Shown one piece after another: positions 12,535 to 23,710 of a stretch of 64,000 nt of DNA. The translations under genes were made by a program, and so were the position numbers. The DNA is from Aegilops tauschii subsp. strangulata. Its lineage: Eukaryota; Streptophyta; Magnoliopsida; Poales; Poaceae. Every line of letters begins with the position of its first letter. The stretch's first letter is position 1. Where the stretch lies: NCBI RefSeq assembly GCF_002575655.3, contig NC_053037.3, positions 570,874,880 through 570,938,879 on the forward strand, in the 5' to 3' direction. The notes beneath the pieces are model-generated. The model was not told where the DNA came from, made no database searches, and saw nothing but the letters and a program-made list of their open reading frames with translations.

Positions 12535-13614
12535 CTAGGTATTGCCATCTTTGGTAGGCAATCCATAAGTGGCTCTCATAATAGATTCATATGGTAACTT
12601 TATTTTCTTCCTAGGGAAGTGTTCCATGCCTTTCCTTAATGGAAATTGGAATCTAATATTCCCTTCCTTCATATCAATAATTGCACCAATCGTTCTAAGG
12701 AAAGGTCTACCAAGAATAATAGGACATGAAGGATTGCAATCTATATCAAGAACGATAAAATCTACGGGCACATAGTTCTTATTTGCAACAATAAGAACAT
12801 CATTAATTCTTCCCATAGGTTTCTTAATAGTGGAATCCGCAAGGTGCAAGTTTAAAGAGCAATCATCAAAATCACGGAAACCTAGCAAATCGCACAAAGT
12901 TTTTGGAATCGTGGAAACACTAGCACCCAAATCACACAAAGCATAGCATTCATGATCTTTAATCTTAATTTTAATAGTAGGTTCCCACTCATCATAAAGT
13001 TTTCTAGGGATAGAAACTTCCAACTCAAGCTTTTCTTCATAAGATTGCATCAAAGCATCAACGGTATGTTTGGTAAAAGCTTTATTTTGACTATAAGCAT
13101 GAGGAGAATTTAGCACGGATTGCAAAAATGAAATACAATCTATCAAAGAGAAATTATCATAATTAAATTCCTTGAAAACCAAAATATTGGGTTTATTAAT
13201 ATCTAGGGTTTTGATCTCTTCAATCCCACTTTTATCAATTTTAGCATCAAGATCTAAAAACTCCAAATTTTTGGAACGCCTTCTAGGTAATGGTGGATCA
13301 TATTCAGTCCCATCATTATCAAGATTCATATTGCAAAACAAAGATTTAATTGGGGACACATCAATAACTTTTAGATCTTCATCTTTATTCTCATAGAAAT
13401 TTGAAGAACACGCTTTCATAAAGCAATCTTTCTTAGCACGCATCCTAGAGGTTCTTTCTTTGCACTCATCAATGGAAATTCTCATGACTTTGAGAGACTC
13501 ATTGATATCATGCTTAGGAGGAATAGATCTCAGTTTTAAAGAATCAACATCAAGAGAAATTCTATCAACGTTCCTAGCCAATTCATCAACTTTAAGCAAT
13601 TTCTCTTCAAGCAA
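12535..13614 (-). CDS. Athila-type protease-containing ORF (element A)
   Basis: The 359-codon frame contains an Athila-type aspartic protease. Residues about 215-320 read YDEWEPTIKIKIKDHEC, LCDLGASVSTIPKTL (the active-site region, with D-L-G-A for the usual D-T/S-G), then CPIILGRPFLRT, the conserved second block. The ORF overlaps the end of gag in another frame, so either a frameshift is used or an indel has separated them. It ends at KDGNT with no reverse transcriptase after it. A full Athila pol would continue for more than 1000 codons. The 3' boundary is where elements A and B start to share sequence (ccatctttgg). Confidence 0.8.
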   Translation of the reverse strand: MLEEKLLKVDELARNVDRISLDVDSLKLRSIPPKHDINESLKVMRISIDECKERTSRMRAKKDCFMKACSSNFYENKDEDLKVIDVSPIKSLFCNMNLDNDGTEYDPPLPRRRSKNLEFLDLDAKIDKSGIEEIKTLDINKPNILVFKEFNYDNFSLIDCISFLQSVLNSPHAYSQNKAFTKHTVDALMQSYEEKLELEVSIPRKLYDEWEPTIKIKIKDHECYALCDLGASVSTIPKTLCDLLGFRDFDDCSLNLHLADSTIKKPMGRINDVLIVANKNYVPVDFIVLDIDCNPSCPIILGRPFLRTIGAIIDMKEGNIRFQFPLRKGMEHFPRKKIKLPYESIMRATYGLPTKDGNT

Positions 13615-14741
13615 AGCATTGAAATTTTTTGCGAATTCATAAACTCTTTAACACTAGTCTCAAATTCAGAGGGCATCTTATTAAAATTTCCATAAGAATT
13701 GTTGTAGGAATTACCATAATTATTAGAGGAATTTCTAGGATAAGGCCTAGGATTAAAGTTTCCTCTATATGCGTTGTTACCAAAATTATTCCTACCAACA
13801 AAATTCACATCCATAGATTCATTATTATTCTCAATCAAAGTAGACAAGGGCATATCATTAGGATCAGAAGAAACACTCTTAGTAGCAAATAATTTCATAA
13901 GGTCATCCATCTTTCCACTCAAAACATTAATTTCTTCTATCGCATGCACTTTTTTATTAGTAGATCTTTCAGTGTGCCATTGAGAATAATTAACCATAAT
14001 ATTATCTAGGAGTTTATTAGCTTCTCCTAAAGTGATTTCCATAAAAGTGCCTCGCGCGGCCGAATCTAAAAGATTTCTAGAAGCAAAATTCAATCCGGCA
14101 TAAAATTTTTGTATAATCATCCACAAATTAAAACCATGAGTAGGGCAATTACGTATCATTAATTTCATCCTCTCCCAAGCTTGTGCAACATGTTCATGAT
14201 CAAGTTGCTTAAAATTCATATTATCGTTTCTAAGAGAGATAATCTTAGCGGGAGGAAAATACTTAGAGATAAAAGCATCTTTGCACTTATTCCAAGAATC
14301 AATACTGTTCTTAGGCAAAGACGAAAACCAGGCTTTAGCACGATCTCTAAGCGAAAAACGAAATAGCTTCAATTTAACAATATCATTGTCAACATATTTC
14401 TTCTTTTGCATATCACACAAATCAACGAAGCTATTTAGATGAGTAGCGGCGTCTTCACTAGGAAGGTCGGCGAATTGATCTTTCATGACAAGATTCAACA
14501 AAGCAGCATTGATTTCACAAGATTCAGTATCGGTAAGAGGAGCAATTGGAGTGCTAAGGAAATCATTATTGTTGGTATTGGTAAAGTCACATAATTTGGT
14601 ATTATCTTGAGCCATCATAACAAACAAGCAATCCAACACACAAGCAAACAAGAGACGGGCAAAAAGAGGCAAACGGAAAAGAGAGGGCGAATAAAACGGC
14701 AAGGCTGAAGTGGGGAGAGGAAAACGAGAGGCAAATGGCAA
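13536..14741 (-). CDS. gag: Athila-type gag (element A)
   Basis: The core gag frame probably starts at the Met of MAQDNTKLCDFTNTNN (about residue 43). It shows the retrotransposon gag domain: LNSFVDLCDMQKKKY, LKLFRFSLRDRAKAWFSSLP, SWNKCKDAFISKYFP, then WERMKLMIRNCPTHGF and KFYAGLNFASRNLLDSAARG. An Asn/Gly/Tyr-rich tail (YRGNFNPRPYPRNSSNNYG) follows. No zinc knuckle is seen. The first residues (MPFASRFPLP) are upstream of the likely true start and are shared with element B's leader. The product would form the virus-like particle core. Confidence 0.85.
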   Translation of the reverse strand: MPFASRFPLPTSALPFYSPSLFRLPLFARLLFACVLDCLFVMMAQDNTKLCDFTNTNNNDFLSTPIAPLTDTESCEINAALLNLVMKDQFADLPSEDAATHLNSFVDLCDMQKKKYVDNDIVKLKLFRFSLRDRAKAWFSSLPKNSIDSWNKCKDAFISKYFPPAKIISLRNDNMNFKQLDHEHVAQAWERMKLMIRNCPTHGFNLWMIIQKFYAGLNFASRNLLDSAARGTFMEITLGEANKLLDNIMVNYSQWHTERSTNKKVHAIEEINVLSGKMDDLMKLFATKSVSSDPNDMPLSTLIENNNESMDVNFVGRNNFGNNAYRGNFNPRPYPRNSSNNYGNSYNNSYGNFNKMPSEFETSVKEFMNSQKISMLCLKRNCLKLMNWLGTLIEFLLMLIL

Positions 14742-14805
14742 ATAATGTAATGCGGGAGATAAGGGTTTGTGATGGGTACTTGGTATGTTGACTTTTGCGT
14801 AGAGC

Positions 14806-14823
14806 TCACCGGCAACGGCGCCA
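14806..14823 (-). promoter_or_regulatory. Primer-binding site, element A
   Basis: The minus strand reads TGGCGCCGTTGCCGGTGA about 11 nt inside the 5' LTR. It differs at one base from the Athila-type site TGGCGCCGTTGCCGGGGA, which element B has intact. It marks 14835-16407 as the 5' LTR of element A. Confidence 0.85.
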
Positions 14824-14834
14824 GAAATCCTTCT

Positions 14835-16407
14835 TGCTACCTCTTGAGCACTGTGTTGGTTTTCCCTTGAAGAGGAAAGGGTGATGCAGCAAAGTAGCGT
14901 AAGTATTTCCCTCAGTTTTTGAGAACCAAGGTATCAATCCAGTAGGAGGCTACGCGCGAGTCCCTCGCACCTACACAAACAAATAAATCCTCGCAACCAA
15001 CGCGATAAGGGGTTGTCAATCCCTACACGGTCACTTACGAGAGTGATATCTGATAGATATGATAAGATAATATTTTTGGTATTTTTATGATAAAGATGCA
15101 AAGTAAAATAAAAGCAACGGAAATAACTAAGTGTTGAAAGATTACTATGCTGGAGATAGACCCGGGGGCCATAGGTTTCACTAGTGGCTTCTCTCAAGAG
15201 CATAAGTATTTTACGGTGGGTGAACAAATTACTATTGAGCAATTGACAGAATTGAGCATAGTTATGCGAATATCTAGGTATGATCACGTATATAGGCATC
15301 ACGTCCGAGACAAGTAGACCGACTCCTTCCTGCATCTACTACTATTACTCCACACATCGACCGCTATCCAGCATGCATCTAGAGTATTAAGTTCATAAGA
15401 ACAGAGTAACGCCTTAAGCAAGATGACATGATGTAGAGGGATAAATTCATGCAATATGATAAAAAGCCCATCTTGTTATCCTCGATGGAAACAATACAAT
15501 ACGTGCTTTGCTGCCCCTACTGTCACTGGGAAAGGACACCGCAAGATTGAACCAAAAGCTAAGCACTTCTCCCATTGGAAGAAAGATTAATCTGGTAGGC
15601 CAAACCAAACTGATAATTCGAAGAGACTTGCAAAGATAACCAATCATACATAAAAGAATTCAAAGAAGGTTCAAATATTGTTCATAGATAAACTTGATCA
15701 GAAACCCACAATTCATCGGATCTCGACAAACACACCGCAAAACAAGATTACATCGAATAGATCTGCAAGAAGATCGAGGAGAACATTGTATTGAGATCCA
15801 AAGAGAGAGAAGAAGCCATCTAGCTAATAACTATGGACCCGAAGGTCTGAGGTAAACTACTCACACATCATCGGAGAGGCTATGGTGTTGATGTAGAAGC
15901 CCTCCGTGATCAATGCCCCCTCCGGCGGAGCACTGGAAAAGGCCCCAAGATGGGATCTCACGGGTACAGAAGGTTGCGGCAGTGGAAATAGGGTTTCGGC
16001 TCCTGCTCTGATCGTTTGGGGGTACATAGGTATATATAGGAGGAAGAACTACGTCGGTGGAGCAACGATGGGCCCACGAGGGTGGAGGGCGCGCCTGGGG
16101 GGTAGGCGCGCCCCCTACCTCGTGCCTTCCTCGTTGATTGCTTTACGTAGACTCCAAGTCATCTGGATCATGTTCGTTCTGAAAATCACGTTCCCGAAGG
16201 TTTCATTTCGTTTGGACTCCATTTGATATTCTTTTTCTTCGAAACACTGAAATAGGCAAAAAAATAGCAATTTGGGTTGGGTTTCCAGTTAATAGGTTAG
16301 TCCCAAAAATAATATAGAAGTGTATAATAAAGCCCATTAAACATCCAAAATAGAATATAATATAGCATGGAACAATCAAAAATTATAGATACGTTGGAGA
16401 CGTATCA
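14835..16407 (-). mobile_element. LTR 2 of the Athila compound (5' LTR of element A)
   Basis: 1573 bp, TG...CA bounded, TATA box at 16031-16038. It is the most divergent LTR of the set: near 15770 it reads ctgcaagaagatcgagg where the other three read ctccacgagagaggg or similar. Its outer flank (gttag) does not match the outer flank of LTR 1 (gacgc), so element A alone is not bounded by a target duplication. Confidence 0.85.
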
Positions 16408-17508
16408 GTTAGCTGATGGATTCATGCTTCTGCTTAGAGATGTTTTATATGTTCCTTCATGTCACAGAAACCGTATTAGTGTTTCCTGTTTGGACAAAGA
16501 CCATTATGAATGTTATTTTGGACATGACAAGTGTGCCATATGGTTTAATAATGCTTAGGTGGGTGATGCTTTACTTCACAATGAGCTTTATTTATTATCA
16601 CTGCGTGAAAAAGAGTATTCTGTGTGTAACGTGAATGAACATGTTTCTGCGTCGAATAAAGAACAAAAAGAACGAAAGAGAACTCATGACTCGTCGAAAT
16701 TATGGCATTGTCGCTTGGGCCATATTTCGAGGGGGGGGGATAGAAAGACTAGTTAAAAATGAAATTCTTCCTCCATTAGTGTTCTAAGACATAGAGCAAT
16801 GCATAGATTGCATTAAAGGAAAGTATGTAAAACAAATCAAAAAGGGTGCAACGGTAGCACAAAAACACTAGAAATCATTCACACTGACATTTGTGGACCA
16901 TTTCCGGTGAAAAGTGTGGATGGCTAAGACTCGTTCATAACATTCACAGACGTTTACTCCCGATATGGTTATACTTATCCAATCAAAGAAAGATCTGAAG
17001 CATTGGATAAATTTAAAATATTCAAAGCTGAAGTTGAAAATCAGCATGATAAAAGAATAAAGATAGTCGGGTATGACCGTGGAGGGGGAGTACTACGGTC
17101 GGCACACTCCATATGGCCAAGTCCCTGGACCTTTTGCAAAGTTCTTACAGGAGACTGGCATAGTGGCCCAGTATTCAATGTCGGGCGAGCCTCAGCAAAA
17201 TGGAGTAGCTGAAAGGCGTAACCGTACACTTATGGATATGGTGGGTAGTATGATAGGCTATTCCACCTTGCCATTGGGTTAATGGATGGAGGCGCTTAAA
17301 ACCGCCATTCACATTCTCAATAGAGTACCAAGCAAGTCAGTGCCCAAAACACCTTACGAGCTGTGGACAGGAAGAGTACCCTCTCTACAGCACTTGAGAG
17401 TCCGGGGGAGCCCAGCTGAGGCAAAAGTGTTTAATCCAAATATTGCAAAGTTAGATCCCAAAACAGTCAGTTTCCACTTCATTGGCTATCCCGATAGATC
17501 AAAAGGTT
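16408..17508 (+). pseudogene. Copia pol fragment (GAG-pre-integrase and integrase core)
   Basis: Plus-strand frames give VLYVPSCHRNRISVSCL, then LWHCRLGHIS (GAG-pre-integrase), FTLTFVDHFR-like decayed core, then FLQETGIVAQYSMSG, EPQQNGVAERRNRTLMDM and [14 protein letters not shown], the order seen in Copia integrase. Several stops and frameshifts break it. It has neither LTR nor other Copia domains, and it is opposite in orientation to its Athila neighbours. Its left edge is exactly the end of LTR 2. Its right edge is joined inside a truncated LTR at a short shared stretch (ttcat). Confidence 0.85.
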
Positions 17509-17510
17509 TT

Positions 17511-18533
17511 CATGCAATATGATAAAACCCCCATCTTGATATCCTCGAGGGATGAAATGATGTAGAGGGATAAATTCATGCAATATGATAAAACCCCCAT
17601 CTTGATATCCTCGATGGCAACAATACAATACGTGCCTTGCTGCCCCTATTGTCACTGGGAAAGGACACCGCAAGATTGAACCCAAAGCTAAGCACTTCTC
17701 CCATTGCAAGAAAGATCAATCTAGTAGGCCAAACCAAACTGATAATTCGAAGAGACTTGCAAAGATAACCAATCATACATAAAAGAATTCAGAAGATTCA
17801 AATATTGTTCATAGATAAACTTGATCATAAACCCACAATTCATCGGTCTCAACAAACACACCGCAAAAGAAGATTACATCGAATAGATCTCCACGAGAGA
17901 GGGGGAGAACATTGTATTGAGATCCAAAAAGAGAGAAGAAGCCATCTAGCTAATAACTATGGACCCGAAGGTCTGAGGTAAACTACTCACACTTCATCGG
18001 AGGGGCTATGGTGTTGATGTAGAAGCCCTCCGTGATTGATGCCCCCTCCGGCGGAGCTTCGGAACAGGCCCCAAGATGGGATCTCGTGGGTACAGAAGGT
18101 TGCGGCGGTGGAATAAGGTTTTTGGCTCCGTATCTGATCGTTTGGGGGTACATAGGTATATATAGGACGAAGGAGTACGTCGGTGGAGCAACATGGGGCC
18201 CACGAGGGTGGAGGGCGCGCCCAGGGGGGTAGGCGCGCCCCCTACCTCGTGGCTTCCTCGTAGCTTTCTTGACATAGGGTCCAAGTCCTCTGGATCAGGT
18301 TCGTTCCGAAAATCACATTCCCGAAGGTTTCATTCCGTTTGGACTCCATTTCATATTCTTTTTCTACGAAACTCTGAAATAGGCAAAAAACAGCAATTCC
18401 GGGCTGGGCCTCCGGTTAATAGGTTAGTCCCAAAAATAATATAAAAGTGAATAATAAAGCCCAATAATGTCCAAAACAGAAGATAATATAGCATGGAGCA
18501 ATCAAAAATTATAGATACGTTGGAGACGTATCA
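17511..18533 (-). mobile_element. LTR 3 of the Athila compound, truncated (3' LTR of element B)
   Basis: Only the last about 1 kb (plus-strand sense) of the LTR remains, ending gagacgtatca, with a TATA box at 18157-18164. Its first 38 bases (tcatgcaatatgataaaacc onward) are repeated 64 bp later at about 17575, so the junction carries a short duplication. The sequence is nearly identical to the matching part of LTR 1. Confidence 0.85.
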
Positions 18534-21349
18534 AGCATCCCCAAGCTTAATTCCTACTCGTCCTCGAGTAGGTAAATGATAAAAACAGAATTTTTGATGT
18601 GGAATGCTACTTGGCATAATTTCAATGTAATTCTTCCTATTGTGGCATGAATGTTTAGATTTGATATGATTAAAGATAAAAGTTTAATATTGACATAAAA
18701 ACAATAATATTTCAAGCATACTAACTAAGCAATTATGTCTTATGAAAATAACATAGCCAAAGCAAGTTATCCCTACAAAATCATATAGTCTGGCTATGCT
18801 CTATCTTCCCCACACAAAATATTCATATCATGTACGACCCCGGTTTTAGCCTAGCAATTGGTTCATACTTTTAACGCGCTTCAGCCTTTTCAACTCTTAC
18901 GCAATACATGAGCGCAAGCCATGGATATAGCACTATGGTGGAATAAGGTATAATGATAGGGGTTATGTGGGAAGACAAAAAAGGAGAAAGTCTCACATCA
19001 ACGAGGCTAATCAACGGGCTATGGAGATGCCCATCAATTGATGTTAATGCGAGGAGTAGGGATTGCCATGCAACGGATGCACTAGAGCTATAAGTGCATG
19101 AAAGCACAAAAAGAAACTAAGTGGGTGTGCATCCAACTTGCTTGCTCACGAAGACCTCGGGCATTTGAGGAAGCCCATCATTGGAATATACAAGCCAAGT
19201 TCTATAATGAAATTTCCCACTAGTATATGAAAGTGACAAAATGAGAGACTCTCTATTATGAAGATCACGGTGCTACTTTGAAGCACAAGTGTGGTAAAAG
19301 GATAGTAACATTGTCCCTTCTCTCTTTTTCTCTCATTTTTTTATTTGGGCCTTTTCTCTTTTTTTTATGGCCTCTTTTTTTTAGTCCGGAGCCTCATCCC
19401 GACTTGTGGGGGAATCATAGTATCCATCATCCTTTCCTCACTTTGGACAATTCTCTAATAATGATGATCATCACACTTTTATTTACTTACAACTCATGAA
19501 TTACAACTCAATACTTAGAACAAAATATGACTCTATATGAATGCCTCCGGCGTTGTACCAGGATATGCAATGAATCAAGAGCGACATGTATGAAAGAATT
19601 TTGAACGGTGGCTTTGCCACAAATACAATGTCAACTACATGATTATGCAAAGCAATATGACAATGATGGAATATGTCATGATAAATGAAACGGTGGAAAG
19701 TTGCATGGCAATATATCTCGTAATGGCTATGGAAATGCCATGATAGGTAGGTATGGTGGCTGTTTTGAGGAAGATATAAGGAGGTTTATGTGTGATAGAG
19801 CGTATCATATCACGGGGTTTGGATGCACCGGCGAAGTTTGCACTAACTCTCAAGGTGAGAAAGGACAATGCGCGATACCGAAGAGGCTAGAAAATTACGG
19901 AAAGGAAAGTGTGCGTATAATCCCTGGACTCACATTAGTCATAAATAACTCATATACTTATTGCAAAAATTTATTGGCCCTCGAAGCAAAGTACTACTAC
20001 GCATGCTCCTAGGGGAAGGGTTAGTAGGAGTTAACCATCGCGCGATCCCGACCACCACACAAAGGAAGACAATCAACAAATACTTCATGCTCCGACTTCG
20101 TTACATAATGGTTCACCATACGTGCATGCTACAGGAATCACAAACTCCAACACACGTATTTTTCATTCCACAATTACTCAACTAGCACAACTATGATATT
20201 ACCACCTTTATATCTCAAAACAATTATCAAGCATCAAATTTCTCTTGATATTAATTAAAGCAAATTGCCATGCTATTTTAAGGCTCTCAAAATAATATAA
20301 GTGAAGCATGAGATATCAATAGTTTCTATAAAAAAAATCCACCACCGTGCTCTAAAAGATATAAGTGAAGCACTAGAGCAAAACTATATAGCTCAAAAGA
20401 TATAAGTGAAGCACATAGAGTATTCTAATAATTTCCGAATCATGTGTGTCTCCCTCAAAAGGTGTGTACAGCAAGGATTATTGTGGTAAACTAACAAACA
20501 AAGACTCAAATCATACAAGACGCTCCAAGCAAAACACATATCATGTGGTGAATAAAAATATAGCTCCAAGTAAAGTTACCGATAGAAGTAGAAGAAAGAG
20601 GGGATGCCTTCCGGGGCATCCCCAAGCTTTGGCTTTATGGTGTACTTAGATTATCTTGGGGGTGCCATGGGCATCCCCAAGCTTAGGCTCTTGCCACTCC
20701 TTGTTCCATAATCCATCAAATCTTTCACCCAAAACTTGAAAACTTCACAACACAAAACTCAGCACAAAATCTCGTGAGCTCCGTTAGCGAAAGAAAACAA
20801 AAGACCACTTCAAGGTACTGTAATGAACTCATTCTTTATTTATATTGGTGTTAAACCTACTGTATTCCAACTTCTCTATGGTTTATAAACTCTTTTACTA
20901 GCCATAGATTCATCAAAATAAGCAAACAACACACGAAAAACAGAATCTGTCAAAAACAGAACAGTCTGTAGTAATCTGTAACGAACGCAAACTTCTGGAA
21001 ATCCAAAAACTCAGCCAAAATAGGAAGACCTGGGAAATTTGTTTATTGATCAGCAGAAATTGGAATCAATATTTTATCACGTTCTGGTGATTTTTAACAA
21101 TTATTTTCGTGAACAGAAAGTTTCTGGAATTTTCTGCAAGATCAAATAACTATCATCCAAGAAGATCCTATAGGTTTAACTTGGCACAAACACTAATTAA
21201 AACGTAAAAACACATCTAACCAGAGGCTAGAACAAATATTTATTCCTAAACAGAAGCAAAAAGCAAAAAACTAAAAAATAAAATTGGGTTGCCTCCCAAC
21301 AAGCGCTATCGTTTAACGCCCCTAGCTAGGCATAGTAGCAAGGATAGAT
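18534..21349 (-). other. 3' non-coding module of Athila element B
   Basis: Near-copy of 9726-12534, with the polypurine tract at its left end. No coding content is seen. Identity with module A stops at ccatctttgg (about 21369 here and 12549 in A), immediately before the coding modules diverge. Confidence 0.7.
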
Positions 21350-22039
21350 CTAGGTATTGCCATCTTTGGCTTTAGGGAAAAAGAGAGCAAACTTGTTATC
21401 TATGGAATTAATCTTTCTATTTTGACAAAGTACATGGCCATTAATGGTAGAAGAAAGATTAAGTATGTTGCAGAAATTGGCATCTAGGCTAGCTTTTATC
21501 TCTTTGATAGATTCGTTTTGGTAAGAAAGCAAAAGAGATGTGATTTCAACTTTCTCATTAATGGGGTGCCCAAATATAGTTTTCATCTTTTCATAGGTAA
21601 CTATGGGGTCCCCTTCGAGAAAACCCTCTTCAAAAATAGAATCTAAAACTTGTTTGAACGAAGCGGGCAACCCAACATAAAAGCTCTTTAAGTAAACCTC
21701 AATTTGATATTGAGGTACATAGCTAGCCCGGATCCTTAATATCCTATCCCAAGCATCTGTCAAAGATTCATCAAGTAAATAATGAAAAATTCTAGAATCA
21801 TCTTCATCAAAATTACTAAGGTTTTCATTGATAACTCCGGCAGGTTTTTCCATGGTATTTTTATTTATGAGTTTAGATAAGATAGCAGGATTGTCTAAAG
21901 AGCTAAAACTCGGGACCCAACTTTTTTTGGTTCCGACATGGAAAGGGGAAAGTGAACGAAAAGAGGAAACCGGAAAAGAGGGGGCGAATAAAACGGCAAG
22001 GGTGAAGTGGGGGAGAGGAAAACGAGAGGAAAACGGCAA
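21350..22039 (-). CDS. Short gag-like ORF of Athila element B
   Basis: The probable start is the Met of MEKPAGVINENLSNF (about residue 62 of the 229-codon frame). The residues LDESLTDAWDRILRIRASY, then IEVYLKSFYVGLPASFKQVL and EEGFLEG, line up in order with Athila gag (WERMK..., KFYAGL..., RGTFMEIT) but are very diverged. The upstream gag part and the whole protease are absent. The ORF ends in the same KDGNT as the unrelated ORF of element A, because that is where the shared 3' module begins. Function as a gag is inferred; it may be inactive. Confidence 0.55.
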   Translation of the reverse strand: MPFSSRFPLPHFTLAVLFAPSFPVSSFRSLSPFHVGTKKSWVPSFSSLDNPAILSKLINKNTMEKPAGVINENLSNFDEDDSRIFHYLLDESLTDAWDRILRIRASYVPQYQIEVYLKSFYVGLPASFKQVLDSIFEEGFLEGDPIVTYEKMKTIFGHPINEKVEITSLLLSYQNESIKEIKASLDANFCNILNLSSTINGHVLCQNRKINSIDNKFALFFPKAKDGNT

Positions 22040-22103
22040 ATAATGTAATGCGGGAGATAAGGGTTTGTGATGGGTACTTGGTATGTTGACTTTTGCGTAG
22101 ACC

Positions 22104-22121
22104 TCCCCGGCAACGGCGCCA
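22104..22121 (-). promoter_or_regulatory. Primer-binding site, element B
   Basis: The minus strand reads TGGCGCCGTTGCCGGGGA, the Athila-type 18-base primer site, 11 nt inside the LTR. It identifies 22133-23705 as the 5' LTR of element B. Confidence 0.9.
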
Positions 22122-22132
22122 GAAATCCTTCT

Positions 22133-23705
22133 TGCTACCTCTTGAGCACTGCGTTGGTTTTCCCTTGAAGAGGAAAGGGTGATGCAGCAAAGTAGCGTAA
22201 GTATTTCCCTCAGTTTTTGAGAACCAAGGTATCAATCCAGTAGGAGGCTACACGCAAGTCCCTCGCACCTACACAAACAGATAAATCCTTGCAACCAACG
22301 CGATAAGGGGTTGTCAATCCCTACACGGTCACTTACGAGAGTGAGATCTGATAGATATGATAAGATAATATTTGTGGTATTTTTATGATAAAGATGCAAA
22401 GTAAAATAAAAGCAACGGAAATAACTAAGTGTTGAAAGATTAATATGATGGAAAATAGACCCGGGGGCCATAGGTTTCACTAGTGGCTTCTCTCAAGAGC
22501 ATAAGTATTTTACGGTGGGTGAACAAATTACTGTTGAGCAATTGACAGAATTGAGCATAGTTATAAGAATATCTAGGTATGATCATGTATATAGGAATCA
22601 CGTTCCGAGACAAGTAGACCGACTCCTGCCTGCATCTACTACTATTACTCCACACACTGACCGCTATCCAGCATGCATCTAGAGTATTAAGTTCATAAGA
22701 ACAGAGTAACGCTTTAAGCAAGATGACATGATGTAGAGGGATAAATTCATGCAATATGATAAAAAAACCCCATCTTGTTATCTTCGATGGCAACAATACA
22801 ATATGTGCCTTGCTGCCCCTACTGTTACTGGGAAAGGATACCGCAAGATTGAACCCAAAGCTAAGCACTTCTCCCGTTGCAAGAAAGATCAATCTAGTAG
22901 GCCAAACCAAACTGATAATTCGAAGAGACTTGCAAAGATAACCAAGCATACATAAAAGAATTCAGAAGATTCAAATATTGTTCATAGATAAACTCGATCA
23001 TAAACCCACAATTCATCGGTCTCAACAAACACACCGCAAAAGAAGATTACATCAAATAGATCTCCATGAGAGAGGGGAGAACATTGTATTGAGATCCAAA
23101 AAGAGAGAAGAAGCCATCTAGCTAATAACTATGGACTCGAAGGTCTGAGGTAAACTACTCACACTTCATCGGAGGGGCTATGGTGTTGATGTAGAAGCCC
23201 TCCGTGATCGATGCCCCCTCCGGCGGAGCTCCGGAACAGGCCCCAAGATGGGATCTCGTGGGTACAGAAGGTTGCGGCGGTGGAATTAGGTTTTTGGCTT
23301 CGTATCTGATCGTTTGGGGGTACGTAGGTATATATAGGAGGAAGGAGTACGTCGGTGGAGCAACGTGGGGCCCACGAGGGTGGAGGGCGCGCCCAGGGGG
23401 GTAGGCGCGCCCCCTACCTCGTGGCTTCCTGGTAGCTTTCTTGACATAGGGTCCAAGTCCTCTGGATCATGTTCGTTTCGAAAATCACATTCCCGATGGT
23501 TTCATTCCGTTTGGACTCCGTTTGATATTCTTTTTCTGCGAAACTCTGAAATAGGCAAAAAACAGTAATTCTGGGCTGGGCCTCCGGTTAATAGGTTAGT
23601 CCCAAAAATAATATAAAAGTGAATAATAAAGCCCAATAATGTCCAAAACAGAAGATAATATAGCATGGAGCAATAAAAAATTATAGATACGTTGGAGACG
23701 TATCA
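22133..23705 (-). mobile_element. LTR 4 of the Athila compound (5' LTR of element B)
   Basis: 1573 bp, TG...CA bounded, TATA box at 23329-23336. It is followed by cacgc, the right target duplication of the whole compound, and then by the resumed Gypsy integrase. Confidence 0.9.
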
Positions 23706-23710
23706 CACGC

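Larger units (their letters stand above)
8173..23705 (-). mobile_element. Compound of two non-autonomous Athila-type Gypsy elements plus a Copia fragment
   Basis: Layout on the plus strand: LTR (8173-9725), 3' module A (9726-12549), gag/protease module (12550-14741), primer site, LTR (14835-16407), Copia integrase fragment (16408-17508), truncated LTR (17511-18533), 3' module B (18534-21369), short gag-like ORF (21350-22039), primer site, LTR (22133-23705). All LTR and coding parts read on the minus strand. The only matching target-site duplication flanks the whole array. Neither element has reverse transcriptase or integrase, so both depended on a helper. The LTR starts TGATACGTCTCC on the minus strand, which fits the Sabrina/WHAM/Derami-like group; the exact family is not certain. 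Confidence 0.8.
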
